From assembly GCA_958298945.1 (NCBI GenBank), contig OY282605.1:8641811-8705810 (forward strand): 64,000 nt of DNA, read 5' to 3'. A program made the position numbers and the translations under genes. Numbering within the stretch: the first letter of the stretch is position 1; every line of letters begins with the position of its first letter. The stretch is from Atherix ibis. Taxonomy: Eukaryota > Arthropoda > Insecta > Diptera > Athericidae. Below the pieces are notes generated by a model. That model did not search any database. It was not told the origin of the DNA and worked only from the letters and a program-made list of their open reading frames with translations. This document shows positions 1-11,344 of the stretch, one piece after another.

Positions 1-1538
1 TTTTCAGTTGAAATTAAAAATTCAGTATTATCTTCTGTTGAGTCAGTTAAGTTTTCTGTTTCAGAAGTGAACGTGAATGTTTCGTGGTCGAAATTATCTG
101 AAGAAGAGGTTCCAGGAAAATTTCCCCTAAGGTCACTATTGGAATTTGGCAGATAATTTTCAGTTGAAGTTAAAAATTCTGTATTATCTTCTGTTGAGCC
201 AGTTAAGTTTTCTGTTTCAGAAGTGAACGTGAATGTTTCGTGGTCGAAATTATCTGAAGAAGAGGTACCAGGAAAATTTCCCCTAAGATCACTATTGGAA
301 TTTGGCAGATAATTTTCAGTAGAAATTAAAAATTCAGTATTATCTTCTGTTGAGTCAGTTAAACTGTCAGTTTCAGAAGTGATCTTGGATGTTTTGTATT
401 CGAAATTATCTGAAGAGGTTCCAGGAAAATTTCCCCTAAGATCGCTATTGGAATGAAGCTGATTAGTTTCATTAAAATTTGGAGACTGTGTTGAGCTAAT
501 TATATTTGAATTTAGTGAATAACTTTCAGTACTTGGTGTCTCTGCTAAAGTTTCTTGAAGAAAGTTTATCCTGCGAATGTTAAGAGGATCAAGCGGGTAC
601 TTTTCGGTTGAAAACAGAGGATCAATTTCAACTGCAGTTGAATTGATTAGAACAGTTACATTGTCAGGTAATATTTTGGTTTCTAAATTATCTGTCTCAG
701 TTTTGTGAAAGTTATTTGCTCTCATAATGTCCTCAAAAGAATTCGGATAATTTTTAGTTGAAAATACAGAAAAGTTCAGCGAATTAACTGGCCTAGAATC
801 TGTAAAAATTTGTTCAATTCCGAAACTAGTATTTCTCGCACCAGCACTATTACCAACGTATTCTTTATAATCACCCGAATTATACTTATTACTAAGCGTA
901 TTATTAGTAATTTTATCATTTTTAACTTTATTTTTATTTTTATTCTTCTTGCCTAATTCAGTTACTTTAAAATTCATTTCTTTTGAATCAATAAAAATTT
1001 TAACATTATTAAAGAAATTATTTTTGAATATTATTTTCTTTTTCATATCGCCTGCAAAATTTTCAATTGCATTTTCATAAACCTCCGATGATGTGTACGA
1101 GTTATTATCTGATTTTTTTCGATTATCATCTAAACTATTGATATTATGGAGGAAATAATATTCACCTTGTTCATCGGGTATTGATGCAGTCACAGTATTT
1201 ATCTCATTGGTTGCCTCCATTATTTTTTGCTGTTGCTTAATCGCACCCACAGGATAATTTTTCTCTCGTTGAAGTTTTCGTCTGTAGATTGCCAACGAAC
1301 GCAAAAGGGCTGAATAATCTTTTGGCAAATCAACACTCACTTTTTTATTATGATTTTCCAATTTGCCTAGAAAAACATATCAATTGTATAAAAAAAAAAA
1401 TTTAACAAAACAAAATAAAATATCGGCTTTTCTTAATATTGAGCACATACCACTTTTTTGATTATTTCTTATATAAAATCCGTCAATAACTGTTACTGTC
1501 ACAAGGACTATTATGAAAATAATTTTCATCGATTTCAT
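1..1538 (-). CDS. Secreted Ser/Thr/Asn/Glu-rich repeat protein, 5' part (C-terminus off window)
   Basis: Two exons on the minus strand. Exon 1 (1538-1451) encodes MKSMKIIFIIVLVTV and onward, a clear signal peptide, and ends in phase 1 at a GTATGT donor. After an 84-bp intron, a TTTTTCTAG acceptor opens exon 2 at 1366, which stays open without a stop to position 1 (about 455 codons). The first roughly 120 residues are mixed, with basic patches such as RRKLQREK. The rest is low in hydrophobics, rich in S, T, N, E and D, and has several N-x-S/T sequons. From about position 460 to the edge a 52-residue unit (156 bp) repeats at least 2.5 times; landmarks are NSDLRGNFPGTSS, TSETENLT and STEDNTEFL. 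The copy nearest the N-terminus is the most divergent and lacks one Ser. I do not recognise the family; a mucin-like or extracellular-matrix protein is a guess. The next gene, divergent, also encodes a secreted repetitive protein. Confidence 0.8.
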
Positions 1539-1653
1539 ATTTGTTTATTTTCTAAATTTTAACAATTTATAAAAAGCACTAATTAATTTTGTTCACTTAT
1601 TCTTTATAGAATCACTTTTTGGCAGCAAATTTGTAAAAGAACTTAACTTTCAA

Positions 1654-1733
1654 AACTGACTAAAGTTGATCCTTACTCTTCGCTTGTTCAATATTATCTG
1701 ATGACTTAAAATCGGTAAGGACTCTTAAATATA
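1654..1733 (-). promoter_or_regulatory. Possible TATA/initiator region for the secreted-repeat gene
   Basis: On the minus strand TATATTTAAG starts at 1733, and an initiator-like TCAGAT has its A at 1700, 33 nt downstream. A closer match to the arthropod initiator, TCAGTT, lies further on at 1659-1654 but has no TATA box at the right distance. Either would give a 5' leader of about 120-160 nt before the ATG at 1538. Confidence 0.35.
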
Positions 1734-1759
1734 CTCACTTCGAGCATCGAGCAGTCGTG

Positions 1760-3190
1760 AATAGACGTGTTCCGCCCATATTAGGTCGCCGGCCTCAAGT
1801 ACTTTTTGTCGAGACTCAGGCTATCGCCGATACTTCTACGCAGGTACACAGATATTCTGATCTTGTTTTTAGGATTCAGTTCATCCCTAACGAACATATG
1901 GTTGAGAATTCTGTTATGGCAAACCTCTTCAAATTTGAATTTTTCCCTAATAAATTCACAATGCATTGGGATTTTGTTGTGTTTTTCTGTCTTCCCTTCT
2001 TTTTTTTTTTATTGATTAGTAAAAACCCAAATTTTGTTATCGACTATATAGATTTTTCGATTAGGATTTACCTCTTTATTGTTGAAAAAAAATTTCCAAA
2101 TTTTCTGCTCTTTGTTAATACAACAAAATCATTCATAATATTTTAAAGATTCTCGTCTCCATAGTCGGACTGTATAATAAAAATTAGGGAATGGATATTT
2201 AGACAATTTATTTTTATAATTTCATGAATTAGTTCAGAAGCAATTAAAATTTACCATGGCGCGATTTAAACCCTATAATATCAATCTCTTATTAGAGAAG
2301 GGATTGTTAGTCTCAATTCATATTACATCGACTGGTAAAGTGATTAGTCTTCCCACATTAATTTGCTAGCTGAAAGTGATATGGAAATCGGTGGAGTCCA
2401 GACGGCAACAAGCCTGTCGTCATTTTGTAGCTGGGCAACAGGTCGTATATGGTGCTATCAAATTGTACACTTAACAATAGTCTCGTAATAGTGTCATAAG
2501 ATTGACTGATGTCGGGAATAGTGCAGGTGCAAATTGTCGTGAGGTCAAATTGCTGAACTGAACCACCAGTCAGTCGATGATATGACGTCTCAGATCCTTG
2601 TGTGTCTAGTCCTTGTCGCCTTTACTATTCAGTCAACTAAAGTGTTATTTACCAGAAGACGAAATTGTTTGCCAACTAAGAACACGTAAAACAGGTACTA
2701 AGTAAGTAGGCTTCGATTATTTCCTGTCTCGTACTATTCGTTGAGTGTATATATTTTGCGACTATCCCAAGAGAATCTGTCTCGGTCCTGTTAAAAACAA
2801 TCAATTACGTAAGCAGTTTATTTACTCGTTAATGGATTTGGAGACATAAACATTATTTCAATTAATATTATCATTATTTCAATACAAAAAAAAAACACAC
2901 ACCTAAACCGAAACCGTCGTCAAATTTTTTGAAATAGTTTATTTATTGTTAATTTTTATTTTTATTTTTATTTTTAATAAAAAAAATTTTCATCAGAACT
3001 TTCTTTTGCTGATATTTTTAGAAAATTTCATTTTTTCTTACTGGAAATAGTATAGCTTTGACACATTCTTACGATGATGATTTACCGTAAATTTCTATAA
3101 CAAGTTGGATCAGGGATTATCCAATTTGTGCTTTGGAAAATAAACTTAAATAAAACATACTTGAAATTTAGATTTTTAGAAAATTTTTAT
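1760..3190. other. Intergenic, no gene seen
   Basis: AT-rich sequence with frequent stops in all frames and poly-A/poly-T runs near 2890 and 2960. A GTG-initiated open stretch at 1757-2146 has no domain and low-complexity Phe runs, so I read it as chance. Confidence 0.5.
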
Positions 3191-3194
3191 TTTA

Positions 3195-4420
3195 TTATAT
3201 TGCTTATATAATGCCATTATGTACAAAAAATGTAATATTTTTATATACATTCTTTTTGCAGGACTCGATTCTTTTCGAGTTTTTGATTAATTTTAGGCTA
3301 TAATTCGAATATTTCTTAAGGGATACTGTGTTTTTATTATTACTCTAACGATTGAAGATTATCTACGAAAATAAGATCTTTTATGTAGTTTTGTGAGAAA
3401 AAAGTCAATCGGCGGCTTATCGCACTATTTTGCAAATCAATTGACATCAACAAATCTGGAAATTATGCGTCCTGGGAACTTTTTGCACAATAAGGCTTTA
3501 TGAAGCTAATCCATAGCTACAAATTTGTCGTAAATTTGTAGCTATCGATTAGCTTAAATTAAAAGGTAATTTTTTTAGCCTAAATTTGCAGATCAGATTA
3601 AAATCTTCAAATTTAGGCTAAAGAAAATATCAATTATCATACGGTCATAGCGCTCAGAATTTATGGTAACGGTCTCTCCTCCAAAGAAATACTGACCAAT
3701 GACAGACCTTCAGATTCAAATGCTAACGAATTTTCTCATAAATATAATGCTTTCTTTACAGCAACTTGTAGAATTTTTAAAGCCTTCCGAATAGACATTT
3801 TTATTTTTGACATATCCACCAAAAAAAAAATGAGCCTCATCGCTGGAAAATTTTTTTGAGCAAAACGTAACTACACTAAAATCACCAATTTTGTAGAGAT
3901 TTTAAAAAAAACTTTAATACATTATTTAGTATTTTAGCAATTGAGAATATAAAATAGCAAATTCTAAGCTAAATAAATTTTATATTCAATTATTAATATA
4001 TGATTAAAAACTCTTAATTGGCATAGCACAATTTTCCGTATAGTAAACTGGATAGCGCTCAAAATTTACGGTAACGGTCTCTCCTTCAAAATCTCTCCTT
4101 CATTTGGCCCAAATGCAAACGAAGTTTCTTATAAATACAATGGCTTTTTTGAAGTCCTGTGAATAGACATTTTTATTTCTAACGTATCCGCCAGGCGAAA
4201 ATTAAGCCTCATTGCTGAAAAAGCAAAACGGCTAAAATCACCAATTATTGTACAGATTTTTTAAAAATTTGAACGCATTATTTATAATTTTAACAATCAA
4301 TAATATAAAATGGCAAATTTTAAGCTAAATAAATATTATCTTCAATTATTAATATATGATTAAATCTCTTAAATGGCATAGCTCAATTTTCCGTATATTA
4401 AACTGGATAAGCCATTATGA
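3195..4420 (-). pseudogene. Decayed Tc1/mariner-type transposase with duplicated middle
   Basis: Read on the minus strand, 3850-3640 gives pieces of a DDE transposase of the Tc1/mariner (IS630) superfamily: DEAHFFFGGYV (usual form DEAHFWLxGYVNKQN) and GGETVTINSERYDRMI (usual GETVTVNGxRYRxMI). Further along the minus strand, 3460-3340 gives decayed traces of the C-terminal DLTPLDFFLWGY region. Frameshifts and stops break it throughout. The middle segment is present twice in direct orientation, about 3645-4045 and 4046-4420, with shared landmarks such as GGTAACGGTCTCTCC and AAACTGGATA. Related remnants lie near 22.2 kb and 63.8 kb. No terminal inverted repeats were resolved. Confidence 0.6.
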
Positions 4421-5040
4421 AAAAAAAAAAAAAATGTTTAAACCGTTTTGAATTTAAAATAAAATTTTTTTTTTTCGAAATAAACTTACTGCATTCACAA
4501 ACTAATAAAAAAATCTAGACTTTAGTGACTGTAGACAACGATATCAAAAGCAGCTGCCCCACCACTAACTCCCATTTCGATACGGAATATTTGTATTTCA
4601 TGATCTCCTCTAATACATTTTTAGCAAAGAAAAATCATATAAATTTTATAAAAAGAAATAGAAAAATTCTATATAATATATAATAGAAAATAAATTTCTA
4701 TTCATTTTCAATTATTTCTCATTTAATAGTCGAAGAACGCATAGACTTTCATTCCGTGTTTCGATCTTGATTAGTAAAAAATCCGTCGTACTACTAGAAC
4801 AGAGGCGGTAATAACGATGATATACGATGTCATAAATGTTAGACTACTGGTTTTTAATTTCTTTACTAACTTTTTTCTTTTTTAAGTCACATTTAACCCG
4901 CATTCTGATAACAGACATTGGGTAAATTGTTCTGCTCAAACTAGCCGGAGGAGGAAAACTTTCACTCACCATCATCAGAATAAGTCAAAAGCCATCGTCA
5001 ATTTCGATTTCAAAGTTAGTTTAATTAATAATCTTCTACA

Positions 5041-6707
5041 ATGAAGTTCATTGTGAATTTTAAAGTATTTTTTATTTGTTTAATAATTTACAATTTGTTT
5101 GAATTAAGTGAAACGCATAATGTGCAAAAAGTCACAACTTACAGTGCTGATCGAAGAAGTGCAAAGTTTTTAGGTCTTGTCGGACTTCTTACGGGTTAGT
5201 TTTGTGAGAGTGTGTGTGTGTGTGTGTAGTTTTTTGTTGTTAAAAAAGTTCCTTTTTTTAAGAATTTTAAATTATTTTTTTTTTTTTATTAAAAATAGGC
5301 ATACAACTATCACGAAAATTTCACCTTCATTCTGCCAATTATGATTATTTCGGTTCAAAATGGAATTCAATTTTTAATGTTCAACTTGGACATACAGCAC
5401 CAATTTATGCGCCGATTTATATTAATTACGACGATGACGATGATGATGAAGAGTATGAACACCATCATGGAGACTATGGACATCATCATTATGGTCATCA
5501 TCATCATCATAATCATGGATATTATGGACGTCAAAGCCAAAGTCACAGCGAAACTTTTGATAGTACCAAAAAATATACAACAAAATATATTACAACACCA
5601 ACGCCGGTAGTGGATAGGAAAAATATGGTAAAAAAGCGTGTTTCGCGGCAAATTAAAGAAGATCTGCTTGGAGGAGAATCAAGACAGATGAACTTTATAA
5701 CAACCGCTGCTACTTCCGTTAGCAATTCGTCCCTTAGTAGTAACTCTACAACGATTACGACAACAATCGCTTCAACTGCTACAACAAAACCTACTCCAAC
5801 TTCGTCGACATCGACAACATCACCGTCAGTGACATATGGACCACCACCAAAAACTCCTGTTCCATCATACGAAACGACAACTACTTCACCAGGCTACTGG
5901 TATCGTCCACAAACTTCAACTCCCTCCACATACGCACCCTACAACTCACATAAGCCACCACCTAATCCAGCTCCACCATACAAGCCCTCCGAACATTGGC
6001 CCCACTATTCGTATCCATCATACGAATCTGTGAAACCACCCACAAGTTATTCATATGCTCCTCAAGGGTCTGCTCATTATCATAGACCCACTCAACAATG
6101 GACAAATTACTGGCATCTTGCTCAGAGTCCTAATAATATTTATGCAGCTCCTCTACCATGGTCGGATCATTCGTATTCATCAGAAATACCAACTCAGCAC
6201 TATGAATCATCTCAACCATGGCCAAATCATGTACCCTCACCACAGCATTCACGTCAATGGTACGAGTATGAGCAACCTACAAATAAGCCAGCCTCTTGGA
6301 ATTGGTATCAATACAGTCCACCAGGTTATTTGTATCCTTATCAGGCACCAAACTATTTGTATGAATCCTCGAATTGTCCAAAAAACCCTCCAACGGATTA
6401 TCGCTATCCTCCATACCCACCAAATCCGACGTCCGAACCTACAGCCAACACACTCCCTCATATCACAACGGCAAACAATCCAATTGGTTTCGATCAAACT
6501 CGTCATGGCGACATTGACTCAATCACTTTTACCCAATCACCACCTCAACTGCAACCAGCCAACTTCAACGAGGATCATCGCATCAGCTCACGTGACGACT
6601 CCTTCAACTTTAAGGCCAGCTATCCAGACCATATCAAAAACTTTTTCCACAATTCAAATTACTTTATTCCATCACAACTTTATGAGATTCGGCAAGGCAG
6701 AAAGTAA
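5041..6707 (+). CDS. Secreted Asp/His-block, Pro/Tyr/Ser/Thr-rich protein, two exons
   Basis: Exon 1 (5041-5194) starts MKFIVNFKVFFICLIIYNLF, a signal peptide, and ends in phase 1 at a GTTAGT donor. A 104-bp intron with a short TG microsatellite ends at an ATAG acceptor. Exon 2 (5299-6707) restores a Gly codon and runs to TAA, for 520 residues in all. After the signal comes RRSAKFLGLVGLLTG, then a folded-looking stretch containing NYDYFGSKWNSIF, then six Asp with Glu, then a His/Tyr/Gly cluster (5458-5530), then a basic patch near 5620-5650 (VKKRVSRQIK) that could be a processing site. A Ser/Thr tract (5700-5830) and a long Pro/Tyr/Ser/Trp-rich tail follow. Composition suits an extracellular, cuticle-associated or silk/adhesive protein, but I see no chitin-binding R&R motif and do not recognise the family. 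Confidence 0.85.
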
Positions 6708-6808
6708 TTTGTAACAAAAAAAAAACAACCTAGAAAATTTAGTAATTTTCAAAAAAAACACACTGCATACCCTCCTCTGCCCCCTCAAAAGGATGTAAGC
6801 CAAATCAG

Positions 6809-6907
6809 AATAAAAGCAAATCATAAGAATTGAAATAAAAATGAGCTAATTTTTTTCTATAATTTTTTAATAGTAATTTTTTTCATATAAAATTTTAAAT
6901 AAATAAA
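6809..6907 (+). promoter_or_regulatory. Polyadenylation signals of the secreted-protein gene
   Basis: AATAAA occurs at 6809-6814, 6834-6839, 6898-6903 and 6902-6907, 100-200 nt after the stop codon. Any of them could be used. Sequence alone does not say which. Confidence 0.45.
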
Positions 6908-6909
6908 AA

Positions 6910-7690
6910 TTAAAATATTATAATATGTTGTTTTTTTGTCTTTTTTATTATGATTTTAAAAAAAAAATAGCAAAGGATACGAACAGACAGGAGCCATTTG
7001 TCTTGTGACAGACACACACTTAAATCGAACGAATTGTCTGCCATTTTCTATATTTTGAATGTAAAATATCACGTTGCCGCCCATTCGAACTTATTTTTTT
7101 ACTGAGTGGATTTTCTGACAGGAGGACTGAGAACCAATTTTTATGACTTAATTACGAGACAGGCAAAGATACGCTCACACACCTTTAAAATGGAAAGTAG
7201 TTTTTTTTTTCATTATTTGAATACAATTAAAACCAGTAAAAAGATCGAAAACAATTTTTTTTTTGTTATTAGTCAGGCTCTGATTATCTTAGTTATTTGG
7301 TTTTTTTTTTTGTGTGTAGATAATTATTTTGAAAATACGTTAAGACGCCTTTACCATAGTTAGTGAATTGTGAATGAGCATTTCGCCGCCAACTCTCAGA
7401 CAAAACGTTTCGAGGTTCAATTTTTTCTTCTTTTTTTGATGATAAACTTCTTCAAAAATGGTGAAGGCGCCTTAACCACTTTAAGGCAAGTGCAGAGAAA
7501 ATAGAAGAGGAGCCTCTTTGGCAACCAGACAATAAACAACAACAACAAAAAAAGCAAGAGACACGAAAAAAGTATTGCAATAATACAAAGCAACTTCAGG
7601 AAGTACTCTTTCTTCGATATTTCTATAAATAATTACTGTTTTGATGTATTGATAAGTTTTTATTGCGGAAAAGGTTTGTAAAAGGTTCTT
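6910..7690. other. Intergenic, no gene seen
   Basis: AT-rich spacer between the secreted-protein gene and the satellite. An open stretch at 7106-7363 is dominated by poly-T-encoded Phe and has no recognisable domain. Confidence 0.4.
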
Positions 7691-10195
7691 TTCCGTTCAA
7701 AATGATTTTTACCGAAGGATCTCCTAGGACCTAAGTACACTTTTTTTTTCTTTTGCAGTACTCAAAATTATATATTTTTTTTAAATTAATTTCTTCTTAA
7801 ATTCAAAGTTTGAAATTTCTTTCGTTTCCAAATAAATCTAATTAAAAAATGGCGGCTTTGTGGTCTTAAATCTTAAAAAATGATTTTACCGAAACATCTC
7901 CTAGGACCTAAGTACGCTGTTTTTTCTTTTGAAGTACTCAAAATTACATAATTTTTTTAAATTAATTTCTTCTTAAATTTGAAGTTTAAAATTTCTTTCG
8001 TTTCCTAATAAATTCAATTAAAAAATGGCGGCTTTGTGGTCTTAAATCTTAAAAAATGATTTTACCGAAACATCTCCTAGGACCTAAGTACGCTTTTTTT
8101 CTTTTGCAGTACTGAAAATTATATAATTTTTTTAAATTAATTTCTTCTCAAATTCAAAGTTTGAAATTTCTTTCGTTTCCAAATAAATTCAATTAAAAAA
8201 TGGCGGCTTTGTGGTCTTAAATCTTAAAAAATGGTTTTACCAAAACATCTCCTAGGACCTAAGTACGCTTTTTTTTTCTTTTGAAGTACTCAAAATTAAA
8301 TAATTTTTTAAATTAATTTCTTCTTAAATTTGAAGATTAAAATTTCTTTCGTTTCCTAATAAATTCAATTAAAAAATGGCGGGTTTGTGGTCTTAAATCT
8401 TAAAAAATGATTTTACCGAAACATCTCCTAGGACCTAAGTACGCTTTTTTTTCTTTTGAAGTACTCAAAATTAAATAATTTTTTTTTTAATTAATTTCTT
8501 CTTAAATTCAAAGTTTGAAATTTCTTTCGTTTCCATATAAATTCAATTAAAAAATGGCGGTTTTGTTGTCTTAAATCTTAGAAAATGGTTTTACCCAAAC
8601 ATGCCCTAGGACCTAAGTACGCTTTTTTTTCTTTTGAAATACTCAAAATTAAATAATTTTTTTTAATTAATTTCTTCTTAAATTCAAAGTTTGACATTTC
8701 TTTCGTTTTCTAATATAAATTCAATAAAAAAATGGCGGCTTTGTGGTCTTAAATCTTAAAAAATGGTTTTACTGAAACATCTCCTAGGACCTAAGTACGC
8801 TTTTTTTTCTTTTGCAGTACTCAAAATTATATAATTTTTTTAAATTAATTTTTTCTTAAATTCAAAGTTTGAAATTTCTTTTGTTTCCAATTAAATTCAA
8901 TTAAAAAATGGCGGTTTTGTGGTCTTAAATCTTAGAAAATGGTTTTACCGAAACATGCCCTAGGACCTAAGTACGCTTTTGTCTTTTGAAGTACTAAAAA
9001 TTAAATAATTTTTTTAAATTAATTTCTTCTTAAATTCGGAGTTTGACATTTCTTTCGTTTTCTAAAATAAATTCACTTAAAAAAATGGCGGTTTTGTGGT
9101 CTTAAATCTTAAAACATGGTTTTACCAAAACATCTCCTAGGACCTAAGTACGCTTTTTTTTCTTTTGCAGTTCTCAAAATTAAATAATTTTTTTAAATTA
9201 ATTTCTTCTTAAATTCGGAGTTTGACATTTCTGTCGTTTTCTAAAATAAATTCACTTAAAAAAATGGCGGTTTTGAGGTCTTTAATCTTAAAACATGGTT
9301 TTACCGGAACATCTCCTAGGACCTAAGTACGCTTTTTTTTCTTTTGCAGTTCTCAAAATTAAATAATTTTTTTAAATTAATTTCTTCTTAAATTCGGAGT
9401 TTGACATTTCTGTCGTTTTCTAAAATAAATTCACTTAAAAAAATGGCGGTTTTGAGGTCTTTAATCTTAAAACATGGTTTTACCAGAACATCTCCTAGGA
9501 CCTAAGTACATTTTTTTTCTTTTACAGAACTCAAAATTAAATAATTTTTTTAAATTAATTTCTTCTTAAATTCGGAGTTTGACATTTCTGTCGTTTTCTA
9601 AAATAAATTCACTAAAAAAATGGCGGCTTTGTAGTTTTAAATCTTAAAAATGGTTTTACCAAAATATCTTCTAGGACCTAAGTACACTTTTTTTTGCAGT
9701 AGTAAAAATTAAATAATTTTTTTAAATTAATTTCTTCTTAAATTCGGAGTTTGACATTTCTTTTGTTTTCTAAAATAAATTCACTTAAAAAAATGGCGGT
9801 TTTGTGGTCTTAAATCTTAAAACATGGTTTTACCAGAACATCTCCTAGGACCTAAGTACGCTTTTTTTTCTTTTGAAGTACTCAAAATTAAATAATTTTT
9901 TTAAATTAATTTCTTCTTAAATTCAAAGTTTGACATTTCTTTCATTTCCAAATAAATTCAATTAAAAAATGGCGGCTTTGTGGTCTTAAATCTTAGAAAA
10001 TGGTTTTACCGAAACATGCCCTAGGATCTAAGTACGCTTTTTTCTTTTGAAGTAGTAAAAATTAAATAATTTTTTTTTATTAATTTCTTCTTAAATTCGA
10101 AGTTTGAAATTTCTTTCGTTTTCCAAAATAAATTCAATGACAAAATGGCGCCTTTTTTGGTTTTAAATCTTACCGATCAAAAATGGCGGCATGTC
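7690..10195. repeat. Satellite of about 177 bp, 14 tandem copies
   Basis: The landmark CCTAGGACCTAAGTAC recurs with its CTAGG at 7724, 7901, 8077, 8252, 8428, 8606, 8784, 8960, 9137, 9316, 9495, 9671, 9845 and 10021, giving a period of 174-179 bp. Each unit also carries TTTCTTTTGAAGTACTCAAA, TTAATTTCTTCTTAAATTC and AAAAATGGCGGCTTTGTGG. Copies differ by substitutions and small A/T-run indels. Units from about 8960 to 9780 form a subtype (TTCGGAGTTTGACATTTCT), suggesting local homogenisation. No open frame is conserved. It separates the two genes on either side. Confidence 0.95.
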
Positions 10196-10199
10196 TACA

Positions 10200-11140
10200 A
10201 TGTCTTATCCCCAAGAATGTCATCTGCTTCGTAGTGAATGCTCCAAAGTAAAATTTTTTTGATTATCTACACATACATCGAATTGGTTTTATATTTTTGA
10301 TATTTTTATAAGAAAGTTTTTAATTAAACTCTTTTTAATATGGTCCTAATATCAAATGGTCGGCCATCTTTATGACTCAGAAAAGTAAACGATTTTTTTT
10401 TTTTTTTTCTTAGTTGTAAAATTAATATTTACTTTTAGAAAGAAGAAAAAAAAACAAAAATACACGGAAATCTTTCATAATTTGTGACTAAAATGTGGAA
10501 CAGAAAAACGGTAAAAATTTCCGATTTTCGGAGGTAAAGCGGTAAAAATTTCGGATTTTCAACTATTGCCAAATAGTCTTCATCCTCCAATTATTTTAGG
10601 GGAAATTTCCATCCATATTTCCATCACTTGGAAATTCTAACTTCTCTGGAAGAGTATTAACTGACGTGCAATTTCAGACGAATCAAGTATTTTCCAGATC
10701 CTTTTTCAAAATTTTCAGCATAAAAATTACATACAATCTGAAGCATAATAAATGTTTTATGACTTGTCAAGACAATAGGTAAACTTTTACTTTAATAACA
10801 CCTCAAGATCTCTTACAAAAATCTAGATTAACAACAAGAAAAAAAAAACCCCAAGAAGATAAACATTCCTTTTAAGTGCTAATAATAAATTTTCTGTTCA
10901 TTTTTATTATGCACACAATAGATTTTACAAATATCACAATCTATACAAACAAAACAAAAAAAAAAGAATAAAAAATACTAACTTGACTAAAAGTTAATAG
11001 TAAACCATCAATAATAATATTGCAAAAATATCGAAATTATTTTGTCAATTTTCTGTGAACAAATTTATGATTTTTTTTGTTGCTCGTATATTTTTATGGT
11101 TTTCTTTTATATCTTTTTCTTTTCTTTTAAATAATTTAAA
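10200..11140. other. Intergenic downstream of FAM8A1-like gene
   Basis: No gene seen. A short duplication (CGGTAAAAATTTCCGATTTTC and a near copy) lies at 10510-10560. The 3' untranslated region of the minus-strand FAM8A1-like gene probably extends into this stretch; AATAAA on that strand is present near 10905. Confidence 0.4.
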
Positions 11141-11344
11141 AAAATTTATATATAATTAATTATTATTATTATTATTATTATTATAAATATTTTTAACAAA
11201 AAATTAATAAACATATAATCTATGAAAAAATTTGGCAAAATTATTATAAATTTAAGAACGATAAATAAAAAAAAAACAAATCGGTACGTACTGTAGCCTG
11301 ATTGATTTCTTTTTTTTCTATATTGTTGGTGTAAATATATGAAC

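Noticed and set aside
1757..2146. 129-codon open stretch between the two secreted-protein genes
   Set aside because: Begins at GTG, has poly-Phe from T runs, no domain and no splice or promoter context.
5341..5725. Open stretches in other frames over the His/Asp block
   Set aside because: Shadows of the real secreted-protein frame; repetitive CAT/GAT codons keep other frames open.
7690..10195. CRISPR-like regular repeats
   Set aside because: Units are contiguous satellites without unique spacers and the genome is eukaryotic; the same holds for the other arrays.
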